From Mucilaginibacter sp. dw_454 (GTDB lineage: Bacteria > Bacteroidota > Bacteroidia > Sphingobacteriales > Sphingobacteriaceae), in assembly GCF_018449775.1 (NCBI RefSeq), contig NZ_JAAVVB010000008.1, positions 1-64,000 on the forward strand: 64,000 nucleotides of DNA, given 5' to 3'. This document shows positions 37,260 through 46,757 of this stretch, in pieces. Position 1 is the first letter of the stretch; every line of letters begins with the position of its first letter. A model generated the notes under the pieces. It worked only from the letters and a program-made list of their open reading frames with translations. It was not told the DNA's origin and searched no databases. Made by a program: the position numbers and the translations under genes.

Positions 37260-38240
37260 CTAATGATTAGTATACCAATCGACCGCTATTTTTAAACCTG
37301 CAGCAATGGAAAATAGTGGCTTATACCCTATCAGAATTTCGGCTTTTTGTATGTTTGCCAAACTATGTTTAACGTCACCTTTACGTTCGTCTTTATAGGT
37401 GGGCTTAAAACTGGTTGCCGTAACTTTGCTTATTTGATCCCAAAGTTGATTAAGTGTTGTACGTTCGCCAAATGCAATATTTATAACCTCGTCGCGGAAC
37501 AAATCATTAAACAACATTGCCTTGATATTAGCCTGAACAGCGTTTTCAACGAAGGTGAAATCGCGGCTGGTTTCTCCGTCGCCATTAATAACAGGGCCCT
37601 CGCCGTTAATAGCCGATTGTATGAATAAAGGTATAACTGCAGCATAAGCCCCATTGGGGTTTTGCCTTGGGCCAAAAACATTAAAATAACGCAAGCCTAT
37701 AGTATGAAAATCATATGTTTTTGAAAACACCGATGCATACAGCTCATTTACATATTTAGTAACTGCGTATGGCGACAACGGATTACCAATCTGGTCTTCA
37801 ATTTTGGGTAAGCCTGGATGGTCTCCATAGGTACTGGAACTTGCCGCGTAAATAAATCTTTCAACTTTGGCGTCTCTGGCCGCAACCAGCATATTTAAAA
37901 AACCGGTTATATTAACCTCATTCGTTGTTATTGGGTCATTAATAGATCTTGGTACAGAACCAAGGGCCGCCTGATGGCTAACATAATCAACGCCCTCAAG
38001 TGCTTTATGGCAAGTATCCAGATCCCTTATATCGCCTTCAAGCAGTTCAAAAGCAGGGTTATTAATAAAGCCTTCTATGTTTTTTTTACTGCCTGTAGAA
38101 AAATTATCTAAAATGCGAACTTTCCCAGCCCCGTACTTCAACAAATATTCAACAATATTCGACCCAATAAAGCCGGCCCCTCCTGTTATCAAAAAGGTCT
38201 TTTTACTGATATCTTTTAAATGATATTTAGTTTCGTACAT
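37260..38240 (-). CDS. UDP-sugar 4-epimerase (TviC/WbpP-like)
   Basis: A 326-residue extended SDR: GGAGFIGSNI near residues 20-29, the serine/tyrosine catalytic region AASSSTYGDHPGL and YAVTK, and a LRYFNVFGPRQNPNGAYAAV motif typical of UDP-GlcNAc(A) 4-epimerases such as WbpP and TviC. The N-terminal extension before the glycine motif also fits that subgroup. It follows the UDP-sugar dehydrogenase gene by 14 bp, the same pairing as tviB-tviC, so conversion of UDP-GlcNAcA to UDP-GalNAcA is likely. Which order the two enzymes act in is not resolved. Confidence 0.9.
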   Translation of the reverse strand: MYETKYHLKDISKKTFLITGGAGFIGSNIVEYLLKYGAGKVRILDNFSTGSKKNIEGFINNPAFELLEGDIRDLDTCHKALEGVDYVSHQAALGSVPRSINDPITTNEVNITGFLNMLVAARDAKVERFIYAASSSTYGDHPGLPKIEDQIGNPLSPYAVTKYVNELYASVFSKTYDFHTIGLRYFNVFGPRQNPNGAYAAVIPLFIQSAINGEGPVINGDGETSRDFTFVENAVQANIKAMLFNDLFRDEVINIAFGERTTLNQLWDQISKVTATSFKPTYKDERKGDVKHSLANIQKAEILIGYKPLFSIAAGLKIAVDWYTNH

Positions 38241-38254
38241 ACTATTTTCGTTCG

Positions 38255-39553
38255 TTATAATCTTGCGTCAGCAACGCCCTTTGGTAAAATTCCTTTCACA
38301 TCATATACCACGCTATTGGTTTTACATAATGATGGAATATCAAGTTCTTTAAATTCGGTATGACCAACTGCCAGGATAACAGAATCGAATTTTTCACCAC
38401 CGGCTAATTGTTTCACAGATGCCCAACCGTACTCGTGCTTAACTTCTTTAGGTTCGGCCCAGGGGTCATAGATAGAAATATTAACGCCGTAATCTTTTAG
38501 TGTATTTAATATATCAATAACCCTGGTGTTTCTCACATCAGGACAGTTTTCTTTAAAAGTTATACCTAACACCAAAATATTGGCATCCTTAACCGGTATA
38601 TCTCTTTTTATCATCAGCTTCACAACTTCATGTGCTATATATTCGCCCATACCATCATTTAAGCGGCGGCCGGCTAATATAATTTCAGGGTGATATCCTA
38701 CTTCCTGGGCTTTCTGCGCCAGGTAATACGGATCTACACCAATGCAATGCCCGCCAACCAGGCCTGGTTTAAATTTCAGGAAATTCCATTTAGTGCCTGC
38801 AGCTTGTAATACGTCATCTGTATCGATGTTTAGTTTATTGAATATTTTAGCAAGCTCATTGACGAAGGCAATGTTAATATCGCGCTGAGAGTTTTCAATT
38901 ACTTTAGCGGCCTCTGCAACTTTAATAGACGTTGCCTTATGCGTACCAGCTGTAATAATTGATTTATAAAGTTGATCGATTTTTTCTGCAGATTCGGCTG
39001 TGGACCCTGAGGTTACTTTTAAAATTTTTGCAACGGTATGCTCTTTATCTCCAGGGTTGATACGTTCTGGCGAGTATCCGGCAAAAAAATCTGTGTTAAA
39101 TTTCAAACCGGAAATTTTTTCCAAAACAGGCACACATTCATCTTCTGTAACGCCCGGATATACCGTCGATTCATAAATTACGATATCTCCCTTTTTTAAA
39201 ACTTTGCCAACTGTTTCACTGGCTTTATATAATGGCGTTAAATCAGGGCGATTGTTTTTATCGACTGGTGTTGGAACCGTTATGATAAAAATATTGCAAG
39301 TCGTTAATTTTTGCAGTTGGTTGCTAAATATCAGTCCTGTTAAGCTGGTGTCTGTAGCAATTACTGCTTTAAGGTAATCTTCAGACACCTCAAACGTTCG
39401 ATCATGTCCTGCACTCAATTCAGCTATACGGGTTTCGTTGATATCAAATCCAACCACAGCATATTTTTTCGCAAACTCAACCGCTAAAGGTAAACCAACA
39501 TACCCTAGCCCTATAACGGCAATTTTTAAATTTTCAGTTGTTTTAAAATCCAT
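38255..39553 (-). CDS. UDP-N-acetylhexosamine 6-dehydrogenase (TviB/WbpO-like)
   Basis: A 432-residue nucleotide-sugar dehydrogenase. IGLGYVGLPLAVEFAKKY forms the NAD site near residues 14-31, VPTPVDKNNRPDL is conserved in the TviB/WbpO group, and the catalytic cysteine lies in GLVGGHCIGVDPYYL near residue 270. It oxidises C6 of UDP-GlcNAc or UDP-GalNAc to the uronic acid using two NAD. The partner epimerase is encoded next. The product would give the polymer a negative charge. Confidence 0.92.
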   Translation of the reverse strand: MDFKTTENLKIAVIGLGYVGLPLAVEFAKKYAVVGFDINETRIAELSAGHDRTFEVSEDYLKAVIATDTSLTGLIFSNQLQKLTTCNIFIITVPTPVDKNNRPDLTPLYKASETVGKVLKKGDIVIYESTVYPGVTEDECVPVLEKISGLKFNTDFFAGYSPERINPGDKEHTVAKILKVTSGSTAESAEKIDQLYKSIITAGTHKATSIKVAEAAKVIENSQRDINIAFVNELAKIFNKLNIDTDDVLQAAGTKWNFLKFKPGLVGGHCIGVDPYYLAQKAQEVGYHPEIILAGRRLNDGMGEYIAHEVVKLMIKRDIPVKDANILVLGITFKENCPDVRNTRVIDILNTLKDYGVNISIYDPWAEPKEVKHEYGWASVKQLAGGEKFDSVILAVGHTEFKELDIPSLCKTNSVVYDVKGILPKGVADARL

Positions 39554-39554
39554 A

Positions 39555-41936
39555 TTAGTTAGCCTTGCTGCGTTTGCTTTTCTTTAGTTTAGACAGAAAA
39601 CCTTTCTTTGGTTTCTCCTCGATATAATAGCCTCCGGTATATCCGTAACCGTATCCATAACCGTATCCATAACCATACCCGTAACCATAACCAGAACTGT
39701 AGTCAATAGCATTAAAAACGATACTAAGATTGGGGAACTTATTATTTCTATACAAATCATCAATCAAATAAAGCTGATTCTTTAAAGTATAATTATGCCT
39801 GATTATAAAAGCGGTAGCATGAGCAAATTTCCCAAGTATTTGAGCGTCTGTAACCAGGCCTATCGGCGGCGCATCAATAATTATATAGTCAAACTCTTTC
39901 TTTAAATCGTTTATCAGAACGTCAATCCTTCCGTTTAGCAATAACTCGGCTGGATTAGGCGGGATAGGCCCACTAGGAATAATATAATAACCAGCCTGCT
40001 GCGGCACTTCTTTTAATATGTCGCCATAACTACATGCACCAACCAAATAATTTGATAAACCTTTACTATTATCAACATTTATTGCAAAGTGAAGCTTAGG
40101 TTTTCTAAGGTCGAGCTCTAAAATCACCACTTTTTTTGCTGACATGGCTAAGCTGGCTCCTAAATTAAGAGAGATAAAAGATTTGCCCTCGCCGCTGACG
40201 CTTGACGTAAATAGTAAAATTTTACTGGTTTCGCCCGCTCCATAAAATTGCAGGTTAGTACGAAACGCTCTTACTTGCTCAGCAATCATAGAGCGTGGTT
40301 TTTCAACTACAATTAATTGATCAGATTCTGTTGAATGTCCAATTTCAGCTATTACGGGTGCTTTGGTTATCTTATCTATATCTTCTCTTTTAGTAATCCT
40401 ATTATTTAAAATCCCTTTTACATAAATGATAGTAAAGGGTATAATCAAACCCAAAGCAAAAAAGATGGCCATAGTTATAGGCACAACTGGCTTAATTGGA
40501 TTTGGAGTACTGCGCGCCGTGTCAACGGTACGGCTATCTGCCAAATTTGACGCCAATGCCATTTCTTGCTCTTCGCGTTTTTGAAGCAAGAAGGTAAACA
40601 GTGTATTTTTGATATCCTGCTGACGCATCACGTCTAACAACCCGCGTTCTTTTGATGGAACTTGCCCAATTATTGAATCGAATTTGCTGTTTTTTGATTC
40701 CAATTGTTGTTTGGTAACCAATAAAGCAGCTCTAAGGTTCTGCACAGATTGATTAATAGACGCTTTAAGAGAAGTAATTTGATCATTAAATGAATGGATA
40801 ATGGGATTTGTTTCCGGAACGGTTTGCAATAAGCTAATACGCTTAAGCTCAATTTCTGCTAATTGATTAACCGATGCCAGCAATGTAGGGTCCTCTATAC
40901 CCATCATAGAAGGCATTCTGGTTTCTCCGCGACCCGGGTCATTGGCAAATTTAACCAAATTGTCAAGTACACTTAATTGAATATTCAGTTTACCTAATTC
41001 AGTATCATTTTGCTGAACGCCTTGGATAAAGGCTTGAGATTGTGCACTTATATCTGCAATCTTATTGGTTGATTTATAGCTTTCTACTTTATTTTCTGCA
41101 GCGCCCAACTCATCGGCCAACTTTTTAAGTCTTTCTTCTATAAATGATAATGTACTTGCAGTAACTTTATTTTTATCCTCGACAGAAGCGCTATTGTATT
41201 CCCTGATCAGCGTGTTTAAAATATCTGCTCCGCGTTTTGGAATAGCGTCCTGATACGTAATAATCAAAACTGTACCTTCTTTACTTACCGGTACTATACT
41301 TAATATTTTGCTGTATTCTTGAAAAGAACTGGCAAGGTTATTAAATTTTATAATTATTTGTTTGTTATAAAAATTAGCCGGAATGTGGTTTGACGTAATA
41401 ACGATCAACCCCACTTCTGATTGAAAAGGCTGGTTCACGGATACCTTTTTTCCACCAATCTCAACCTCAGTGTCAGTTAAAGGGACAATTGTCAAATCCT
41501 CAGTGAACGAAAGCGAATTGGGTCTTATTAATTGAATCCTAAAAGGCAATGATTCATATATCGGATACCTCCTGGCGCTTCCTTTTATAAAATAAGAAAT
41601 ATCTAATCCTAAATCTTTTACAACCTTATCAAATAAAGTGTAAGATTTTAAAATCTCAATTTCGTTATCTATTATTTTGTTTGATGAAAATAAGTCTAAG
41701 CTTTTTAGAATATTGTCGCTCGCGTCATTTGTATTGCCTTTGTCCTGTTTAATCAAAAGGTCTGATTCTATTTGATATAATGGGGTAGTGGTTTTTATAT
41801 ACAAATAACCCAACGTTAGCAAAACTATCATTGATAATACAAACCACTTCCAATAATAGATATACCGAAAAAAAAGCTCTCTAACGTCTACTTTTTTCTC
41901 TTCTAAACCTACTAATTTATCTATGTCTTCAGTCAT
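39555..41936 (-). CDS. Wzc-type polysaccharide co-polymerase and tyrosine autokinase
   Basis: A 793-residue fusion of a Wzz chain-length domain and a BY-kinase. TM1 lies about 32-50, a long coiled-coil periplasmic part follows, and TM2 about 480-505. The cytoplasmic kinase has Walker A SSVSGEGKS near residue 580, Walker A' VVILELDLRKPKLH and Walker B YIIIDAPPIG. The C-terminal tail holds nine Gly-Tyr pairs followed by TGGYY, the autophosphorylation cluster. It controls polymer length and export together with the Wza-like protein encoded 8 bp upstream. It is the second gene of the locus. Confidence 0.95.
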   Translation of the reverse strand: MTEDIDKLVGLEEKKVDVRELFFRYIYYWKWFVLSMIVLLTLGYLYIKTTTPLYQIESDLLIKQDKGNTNDASDNILKSLDLFSSNKIIDNEIEILKSYTLFDKVVKDLGLDISYFIKGSARRYPIYESLPFRIQLIRPNSLSFTEDLTIVPLTDTEVEIGGKKVSVNQPFQSEVGLIVITSNHIPANFYNKQIIIKFNNLASSFQEYSKILSIVPVSKEGTVLIITYQDAIPKRGADILNTLIREYNSASVEDKNKVTASTLSFIEERLKKLADELGAAENKVESYKSTNKIADISAQSQAFIQGVQQNDTELGKLNIQLSVLDNLVKFANDPGRGETRMPSMMGIEDPTLLASVNQLAEIELKRISLLQTVPETNPIIHSFNDQITSLKASINQSVQNLRAALLVTKQQLESKNSKFDSIIGQVPSKERGLLDVMRQQDIKNTLFTFLLQKREEQEMALASNLADSRTVDTARSTPNPIKPVVPITMAIFFALGLIIPFTIIYVKGILNNRITKREDIDKITKAPVIAEIGHSTESDQLIVVEKPRSMIAEQVRAFRTNLQFYGAGETSKILLFTSSVSGEGKSFISLNLGASLAMSAKKVVILELDLRKPKLHFAINVDNSKGLSNYLVGACSYGDILKEVPQQAGYYIIPSGPIPPNPAELLLNGRIDVLINDLKKEFDYIIIDAPPIGLVTDAQILGKFAHATAFIIRHNYTLKNQLYLIDDLYRNNKFPNLSIVFNAIDYSSGYGYGYGYGYGYGYGYGYTGGYYIEEKPKKGFLSKLKKSKRSKAN
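39639..39692 (-). repeat. Hexanucleotide tandem repeat encoding (Gly-Tyr)9 in the Wzc tail
   Basis: Nine consecutive 6-bp units (GGN TAY on the coding strand) encode nine Gly-Tyr pairs. Several units are identical in 12-bp steps, so replication slippage could change the count of tyrosines in frame. Confidence 0.9.
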
Positions 41937-41944
41937 TCGTGCTA

Positions 41945-42763
41945 TTAATGTTTTGAGTAATAAAGTGCAATTACCAGTACTGAAATTGCACTTAATGCTA
42001 TTGGTATTATTCTAAAAGCTATTGATGCCTGCTCTGTGCGATCTTTGCTTGGCTCTATATACACTACATCATTAGCATGTAAATAATAATAGGGCGAGTT
42101 GTATACTTCTCTGGTAGAGAGATCTACATGACCAAACACTTTTTTTCCGTCTACATCCCTAATTACAAGAATATTATCTCTGCGTCCAAAGGGCGTTAAA
42201 TCACCGGCGATACTTAAAGCTTCAGGAAGTGTTATACGTTCATTAGGAATTACATAAACTGAAGGCTTTGTAACTTCTCCTATCACTGAAATTTTATAAT
42301 TCAGAAACCTGACGTTGACAGTAGGTTCTTTAAGGTAAATTTTGAGTCGATTTTTTATAGTATCCCTGGCAGTTGATGTAGTTAAGCCCGCTACTTTAAT
42401 TGCACCAATCAAAGGCAACTCCACTATACCGGCCGAATCAACCAAAAAACCGGATGCGTTTGTTGCCGTTTGCACCCCGTTAGACAGGCCGCCAGAACCA
42501 CCACCCGCCAAGTTATCGGCACCAACCGGAACACTTGAAAAAGGGTTAAAAAAACTGCTTGCAGCAGGATTTAGTGAACCTACAGTTATAGACAAAATAT
42601 CACCTTGTTGTATTTTAGGGACATAGGCTTGTGCAACATTCATGGTATCATGTCCGCCTATATTTTTTTGGAAATACGTTATGCGTTTTTGAGTAACACA
42701 AGATGTAAGGAAGGCACCAACTATTAGATAAAAAAATAGATTTATGGGTAGTATTTTTTTCAT
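41945..42763 (-). CDS. Wza-type polysaccharide export lipoprotein
   Basis: A 272-residue outer-membrane lipoprotein (lipobox LTSC, Cys22). It has the poly-export domain (IQQGDILSITVGSLNPAA near residues 52-69, then GIVELPLIGAIKVAGLT) and an SLBB domain (VNVRFLNYKISVIGEVTKPSVY). A C-terminal transmembrane helix (about 250-268) is typical of Bacteroidota Wza proteins. It forms the export channel with the Wzc-like kinase. It is the first gene of the 23-kb polysaccharide locus and has a promoter-like -7 box 50 bp upstream. Confidence 0.95.
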   Translation of the reverse strand: MKKILPINLFFYLIVGAFLTSCVTQKRITYFQKNIGGHDTMNVAQAYVPKIQQGDILSITVGSLNPAASSFFNPFSSVPVGADNLAGGGSGGLSNGVQTATNASGFLVDSAGIVELPLIGAIKVAGLTTSTARDTIKNRLKIYLKEPTVNVRFLNYKISVIGEVTKPSVYVIPNERITLPEALSIAGDLTPFGRRDNILVIRDVDGKKVFGHVDLSTREVYNSPYYYLHANDVVYIEPSKDRTEQASIAFRIIPIALSAISVLVIALYYSKH

Positions 42764-42812
42764 TTCAGCGCAGGGCTTCTTTTTATGCGACCGTAAAAGT
42801 ACTCTTTTTTTC

Positions 42813-42820
42813 CAAAACTA
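42813..42820 (-). promoter_or_regulatory. Putative -7 promoter box for the polysaccharide operon
   Basis: The minus strand reads TAGTTTTG, a full match to the Bacteroidota -7 consensus TAnnTTTG. It is in the only intergenic gap upstream of the Wza gene, and initiation would occur about 40 nt before the ATG. No good TTG is present at the -33 position, so it is only moderately supported. Confidence 0.45.
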
Positions 42821-42875
42821 TCGCTTTCGTACGATTTAAGTTAAACATGTTACAACTTTTAACAGCAACTTAATA

Positions 42876-45020
42876 TTAAATTTTTATCCACGTATTTACT
42901 ATGAATTTCTGTGTTTTCAGATTGCCTTTACGATTCACTTTTCCCTTATTACTTCGCCATTCCATAAACAGTAAGTTGTATTGTCCTTTATCAAAGTCGA
43001 ACGTTACTCCGTCATCTTCAAACAATTCGGCTGGCACCGGATTGCTTCCATAGACATAGCATGTAATCTCAAATTTTGTAGCTGCATCAACATGTTCTAT
43101 GGGTTTGGCCATTGGTAAAATAGTGCCTTGTTTGATGAAGATGGGTATCTGTTCCAGGCCGGTTTCTATCGTATAGGTTTGGCCGCCTGTGTATAACTTA
43201 TTGGTGTTATAATCATACCAATTGCCTTTAGGCAAATACACCCTTCTTGATGATGCACTATCGGCCAGCGGCGCGGCCAATACATTATCACCAATCATAT
43301 ATTCGTCCCAAACGTCGTAGGTTGCTTTGTCTTCAGGATAATCAGTTACCAATGCTCTGAATGGCGGTACACCCTCCCGGTTGTATTTGGCAAATGCCGT
43401 ATATAAGTATGGGATGAAGCTCATTCTGAAATTAAGCAGCGCGCGTATATGAGCCTCGGCTTCTTTGGCGTTAGGTAGCATTTCGCCGCGGTTATTCTTG
43501 TCCCTGTCATATTGTAACCATGGCGGGCTTTTCAGATACCAGCTATTAAACACGGTTTGTGCCGATAAAATAGCTGTCTGGGTACGGCGGCAAAGCTCTG
43601 TTACCGACGATGATTCCCTTACCTCTGGCGACCAAAGCAAGCCCGAGAACCCAGCATTACTGATCATCCGGATATACTCTTTATGCACATAAGTGTCACT
43701 ATATAAGGCCACCGGGTATGACGAGGCAAACCCGTTTAACGACCGGATATTAAAGAACGACCGCTTGTTGGATCGTTTGTAGTTGCCATACATGGTCTGA
43801 AAGTACAGTGTCCCAAACTGCTGGTGCATCTGCTCTCCATCTATACCCGACGGGAACTGTGACAGCTCCGGGAAGGCCCAGGTTGCGTCGCCGGTGGCCA
43901 GGTTAGAGTTATCGCACTCATCCATTTTGAAGGCAGCTATGCCTTTGTCTACGAAGGTTTGCTGGTGATAATCTGCAAAGATCTTGGGGGCTACCTTACC
44001 TGCAAAGTCGGGCACCAGGCCGTTCCATACTTTGTAGTCACCCGCGGCATTAGCTAGTGCACCGTAAATTGGCGAGGCGGGTGACGTATAAGCATGTTCC
44101 CATAAGTTCAGTTTGATACCCTGGGCCTTCATCTTATCAATCAACTCCTGCGGAGCAGGGAAGTACTCAGAACTCCAAACGTACGAGCATGAGTAAGCCG
44201 CCGTTTGCCATTTAGGCTCCAGGCCAAATACATCAACCGGGATATGGTTATCACGGAAGTAGTTCGCCATCTTGTAAACGTCCGCCTGTTTACTATCGGC
44301 TTTCATTCGATATTGTACACCCAGGCCCCACATAGCCGGCAATGCGCCGCCACCGGCAAACAGGTTGTAGCGCTGCAAAGCATTCTTTAGCGTCGGGCCA
44401 TTAAAGATGAACACATCGCCACCCTTAGCGCCGGGGATGTCCACGATCACCTCGCCCGATTGTTTATTCGAGTTCTTATACAAATCCTCGACCGACTGCC
44501 CGTTACCATTACCGGCACCTGTATTAACATTGACATTGCCTTTTACCTGCTTATGCGTACCGCAGTAAAAAGTAGTGTAGCGGGATGTATTGATAAAGAT
44601 ACCATAGCCTTTGGTTGATAGATAAAAGGTAGTTGGCGCATGGGTATAACCCAAATCATTCAGCGGGTTATCATTCACTATGGGGCGCCTGCGCAGGCCG
44701 CGCTGCCTGAACGAGTTCATCTGTAGGCCAAACCCGTATAACTCTTCGTCGTTTCCTAACGGGATATGCACCACCGCCCCCCTGGCGTTAAGCTCGACAC
44801 GGATAGCTTTGGGGTCGATACCTGCTTCGGTGGCAGGCAACTGATTCATAGCTTCAACTTTAGGCTTCTCTTGCAGCAGGTTATAGGGCGAGAACTGGTC
44901 AGCCTCACCAACGGTTACCCGCGTAACGCCGGGTGCCATTTCTTTGATTTGCTGGGCGTTTGCCGTTATAGCAAACAAGGTTATAACGGCTATGATCTGC
45001 AACGACAACTTATGGTTCAT
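42876..45020 (-). CDS. GH31 family glycoside hydrolase (alpha-glucosidase/xylosidase-like)
   Basis: A 714-residue enzyme with a signal peptide (residues 1-22, ITANAQQ). I chose the ATG before NHKLSLQ because the 16 codons before it do not resemble a signal sequence. The N-terminal beta-sandwich contains ELYGFGLQMNSF. The GH31 barrel includes DVFGLEPKWQ, LNLWEHAY, and the nucleophile Asp in FKMDECDNS near residue 364, then SGLLWSPEVRE. A C-terminal sandwich follows (KQGTILPMAKP, FEDDGVTFDFDKG). It removes alpha-linked sugars in the periplasm or outside. Its upstream region carries a cluster of TGAAACA motifs. Confidence 0.92.
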   Translation of the reverse strand: MNHKLSLQIIAVITLFAITANAQQIKEMAPGVTRVTVGEADQFSPYNLLQEKPKVEAMNQLPATEAGIDPKAIRVELNARGAVVHIPLGNDEELYGFGLQMNSFRQRGLRRRPIVNDNPLNDLGYTHAPTTFYLSTKGYGIFINTSRYTTFYCGTHKQVKGNVNVNTGAGNGNGQSVEDLYKNSNKQSGEVIVDIPGAKGGDVFIFNGPTLKNALQRYNLFAGGGALPAMWGLGVQYRMKADSKQADVYKMANYFRDNHIPVDVFGLEPKWQTAAYSCSYVWSSEYFPAPQELIDKMKAQGIKLNLWEHAYTSPASPIYGALANAAGDYKVWNGLVPDFAGKVAPKIFADYHQQTFVDKGIAAFKMDECDNSNLATGDATWAFPELSQFPSGIDGEQMHQQFGTLYFQTMYGNYKRSNKRSFFNIRSLNGFASSYPVALYSDTYVHKEYIRMISNAGFSGLLWSPEVRESSSVTELCRRTQTAILSAQTVFNSWYLKSPPWLQYDRDKNNRGEMLPNAKEAEAHIRALLNFRMSFIPYLYTAFAKYNREGVPPFRALVTDYPEDKATYDVWDEYMIGDNVLAAPLADSASSRRVYLPKGNWYDYNTNKLYTGGQTYTIETGLEQIPIFIKQGTILPMAKPIEHVDAATKFEITCYVYGSNPVPAELFEDDGVTFDFDKGQYNLLFMEWRSNKGKVNRKGNLKTQKFIVNTWIKI

Positions 45021-45088
45021 GATTATGCAATTGGGGCCGTAAGTTACGCCGAATGGTGCAATAAACAAATTGATGCGGTCCAGGCTAC

Positions 45089-45255
45089 TGTTTCAACCGG
45101 GTAAGGGCAGCTCTGTTCTGTTTCACGTGGGTGTGAAACAGTTGAAATAAGCAACAAAGAAATTTACTCCAAAGACCTGACAATCAAAAATTTGACGATT
45201 TAAATTGAAACAGAATGAAACAGTAAAAATGACTTATAAGTGTTTTTTTGTTTCA
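45089..45255. promoter_or_regulatory. Cluster of six TGAAACA/TGTTTCA motifs upstream of the GH31 gene
   Basis: Six exact copies of the 7-mer occur in 167 bp: TGTTTCA at 45089, 45119 and 45249, and TGAAACA at 45134, 45206 and 45216. Two of them form a perfect 9-bp palindrome, CTGTTTCAC (45118-45126) and GTGAAACAG (45133-45141), with a 6-bp spacer. It looks like an operator array for the GH31 promoter. The binding protein is unknown. Confidence 0.55.
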
Positions 45256-45283
45256 CGTAATGGGTTGGATAGCTCTCCCCCAT

Positions 45284-45379
45284 CACGTCATCGTGAGCGA
45301 GGTACGAGCGTGACGATCTATAGCCTCTTGCAATCTATCGTGTAGAGATTGCCACGCTACGCTCGCAATGACGTGGTGG
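45284..45379. repeat. Dispersed intergenic palindromic repeat (GTCATTGCGAG type), variant ends
   Basis: The ends CACGTCATCGTGAGCG and CGCTCGCAATGACGTG form an imperfect inverted repeat. The right half contains GATTGCCACGCTACGCTCGC, the same core as the copies at 55459, 56350 and 63440. It fills the gap after the eboF stop codon and may end that transcript. Confidence 0.75.
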
Positions 45380-45397
45380 TGAGCGTTACAGGAAAGT

Positions 45398-46744
45398 TTA
45401 CTTCTTCAAACTCTTCCAGATAATATCAAAAACATCTGTAGGCTGCACTTTACTTTCCGCATCGTCAGTGATCAGTATCGCTTTATATTCATCAGGGATA
45501 TTGGTGCGGCCATGCGAGCCTTTAATCAGCGTAGCGTCCAGCGGAATCACGTCCATTACATACCTGAAACCGGCCAGTTTACGCGCCAGTTTGTACGCCG
45601 CACGGGCTTTTGAGGTCATGAACATTTCAACCGGATCGTAACCCGGTTTTTTGTGGATATCTACGCAACGGGCATAATCGGGCGCTACAGCATCGTCCAA
45701 CCAAAAATAATAAGTGAACCAGCTTTGCGCATCGGCCACAACAATTATGTCGCCGGCGCGCTCATGGTCTACGTGGTATTTTTTTTGTGCTTCGCGATCT
45801 AATACCAGTTCAATACCTTTTACATTTTTTAGCAATGCGCTTACCTTTTCAGTTACCGAGGGGTCATTGATATAAATATGCGCAATTTGGTGATCGGCCA
45901 CCACGAATGCTTTCGACGCACCCGCATCTAACAGTTCCAGTCCACGCTCTACACGGATTTGTAGTAAACCATTCTCGCGGAACAGCCTGTTTAGATGGAT
46001 TGGGTTGCTTACCGGCGCAATACCGTACTCAGACAAAATAATGATTTCGGCACCTTTCTTTTGGTAAAAGGTTACCAGTTGCTCAACCACCTGGTCAATC
46101 TCCGTCAGCTCTTTACTGATCTTCGAAAAATCAGGTCCGAATTTTTGCAGGCAATAATCCAGGTGCGGCAGGTAAATGGTAGTCAATGTCGGGTTATAAA
46201 GATCATCATTCAACATCGATGCATCGGCTATCCACTGCGTCGATTTGATGTTAGCCCCTGGCCCCCAGAATTGAAACAGCGGAAACTGGCCCAACTTCTC
46301 CTGCAAGGTATCTCTTAGTTCGGCAGGTTCCGAATAACAATCGGGCATTTTACGGCCATCAGCCAGGTATTGCGGGCGGGGCGTTACCGAATAATCCGCA
46401 GTCGAATACATATTATACCACCAAAACATATTGGCACTGGTAAATGATGGATCTTCTTTTTTCCCTTTGTCCCAGATCTTGTCGCCATTAACCAGCTTGT
46501 TTGATTGTTTCCAGAACTTCACTTCCGAATCAACCCTGTCATACCAGCCATTGCCTACAATGCCATTATCAACCGGCCATTTACCGGTTAAGTAAGTCGA
46601 TTGTACCGAAGTAGTAACCGCAGGCAGCACCGGCTCAATGGTGGTGATGTGCCTGTCGGCAATATATTTTTGTAAGAACGGCGTATGCTCGCCAATTACC
46701 GATTTTGATAAGCCGACAACATCTATAACAACCGTTTTCTTCAT
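45398..46744 (-). CDS. eboF: EboF-like alkaline-phosphatase-superfamily phosphodiesterase
   Basis: A 448-residue member of the nucleotide pyrophosphatase/phosphodiesterase family. VVIDVVGLSKSVIG holds the first metal Asp, the EPVLPAVTTSVQSTYLTGKW stretch carries the Thr nucleophile near residues 44-45, ILSEYGIAPV follows, and GSHGRTN near residue 413 provides late metal ligands. It has no signal peptide. It is the last gene of the ebo operon, 13 bp after eboE. The ebo cluster in cyanobacteria and pseudomonads (there called EDB) is linked to moving a secondary-metabolite precursor; the substrate of this enzyme is unknown. Confidence 0.88.
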   Translation of the reverse strand: MKKTVVIDVVGLSKSVIGEHTPFLQKYIADRHITTIEPVLPAVTTSVQSTYLTGKWPVDNGIVGNGWYDRVDSEVKFWKQSNKLVNGDKIWDKGKKEDPSFTSANMFWWYNMYSTADYSVTPRPQYLADGRKMPDCYSEPAELRDTLQEKLGQFPLFQFWGPGANIKSTQWIADASMLNDDLYNPTLTTIYLPHLDYCLQKFGPDFSKISKELTEIDQVVEQLVTFYQKKGAEIIILSEYGIAPVSNPIHLNRLFRENGLLQIRVERGLELLDAGASKAFVVADHQIAHIYINDPSVTEKVSALLKNVKGIELVLDREAQKKYHVDHERAGDIIVVADAQSWFTYYFWLDDAVAPDYARCVDIHKKPGYDPVEMFMTSKARAAYKLARKLAGFRYVMDVIPLDATLIKGSHGRTNIPDEYKAILITDDAESKVQPTDVFDIIWKSLKK

Positions 46745-46757
46745 GATGATTTGATTT

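Noticed and set aside
39639..39692. Tandem repeat considered as a CRISPR-like array
   Set aside because: The 6-bp units have no spacers and encode Gly-Tyr pairs in frame within the Wzc gene.
45021..45068. Upstream ATG extending the GH31 protein by 16 residues
   Set aside because: The extension places hydrophilic residues before a clear signal peptide; the second Met gives a normal export signal.
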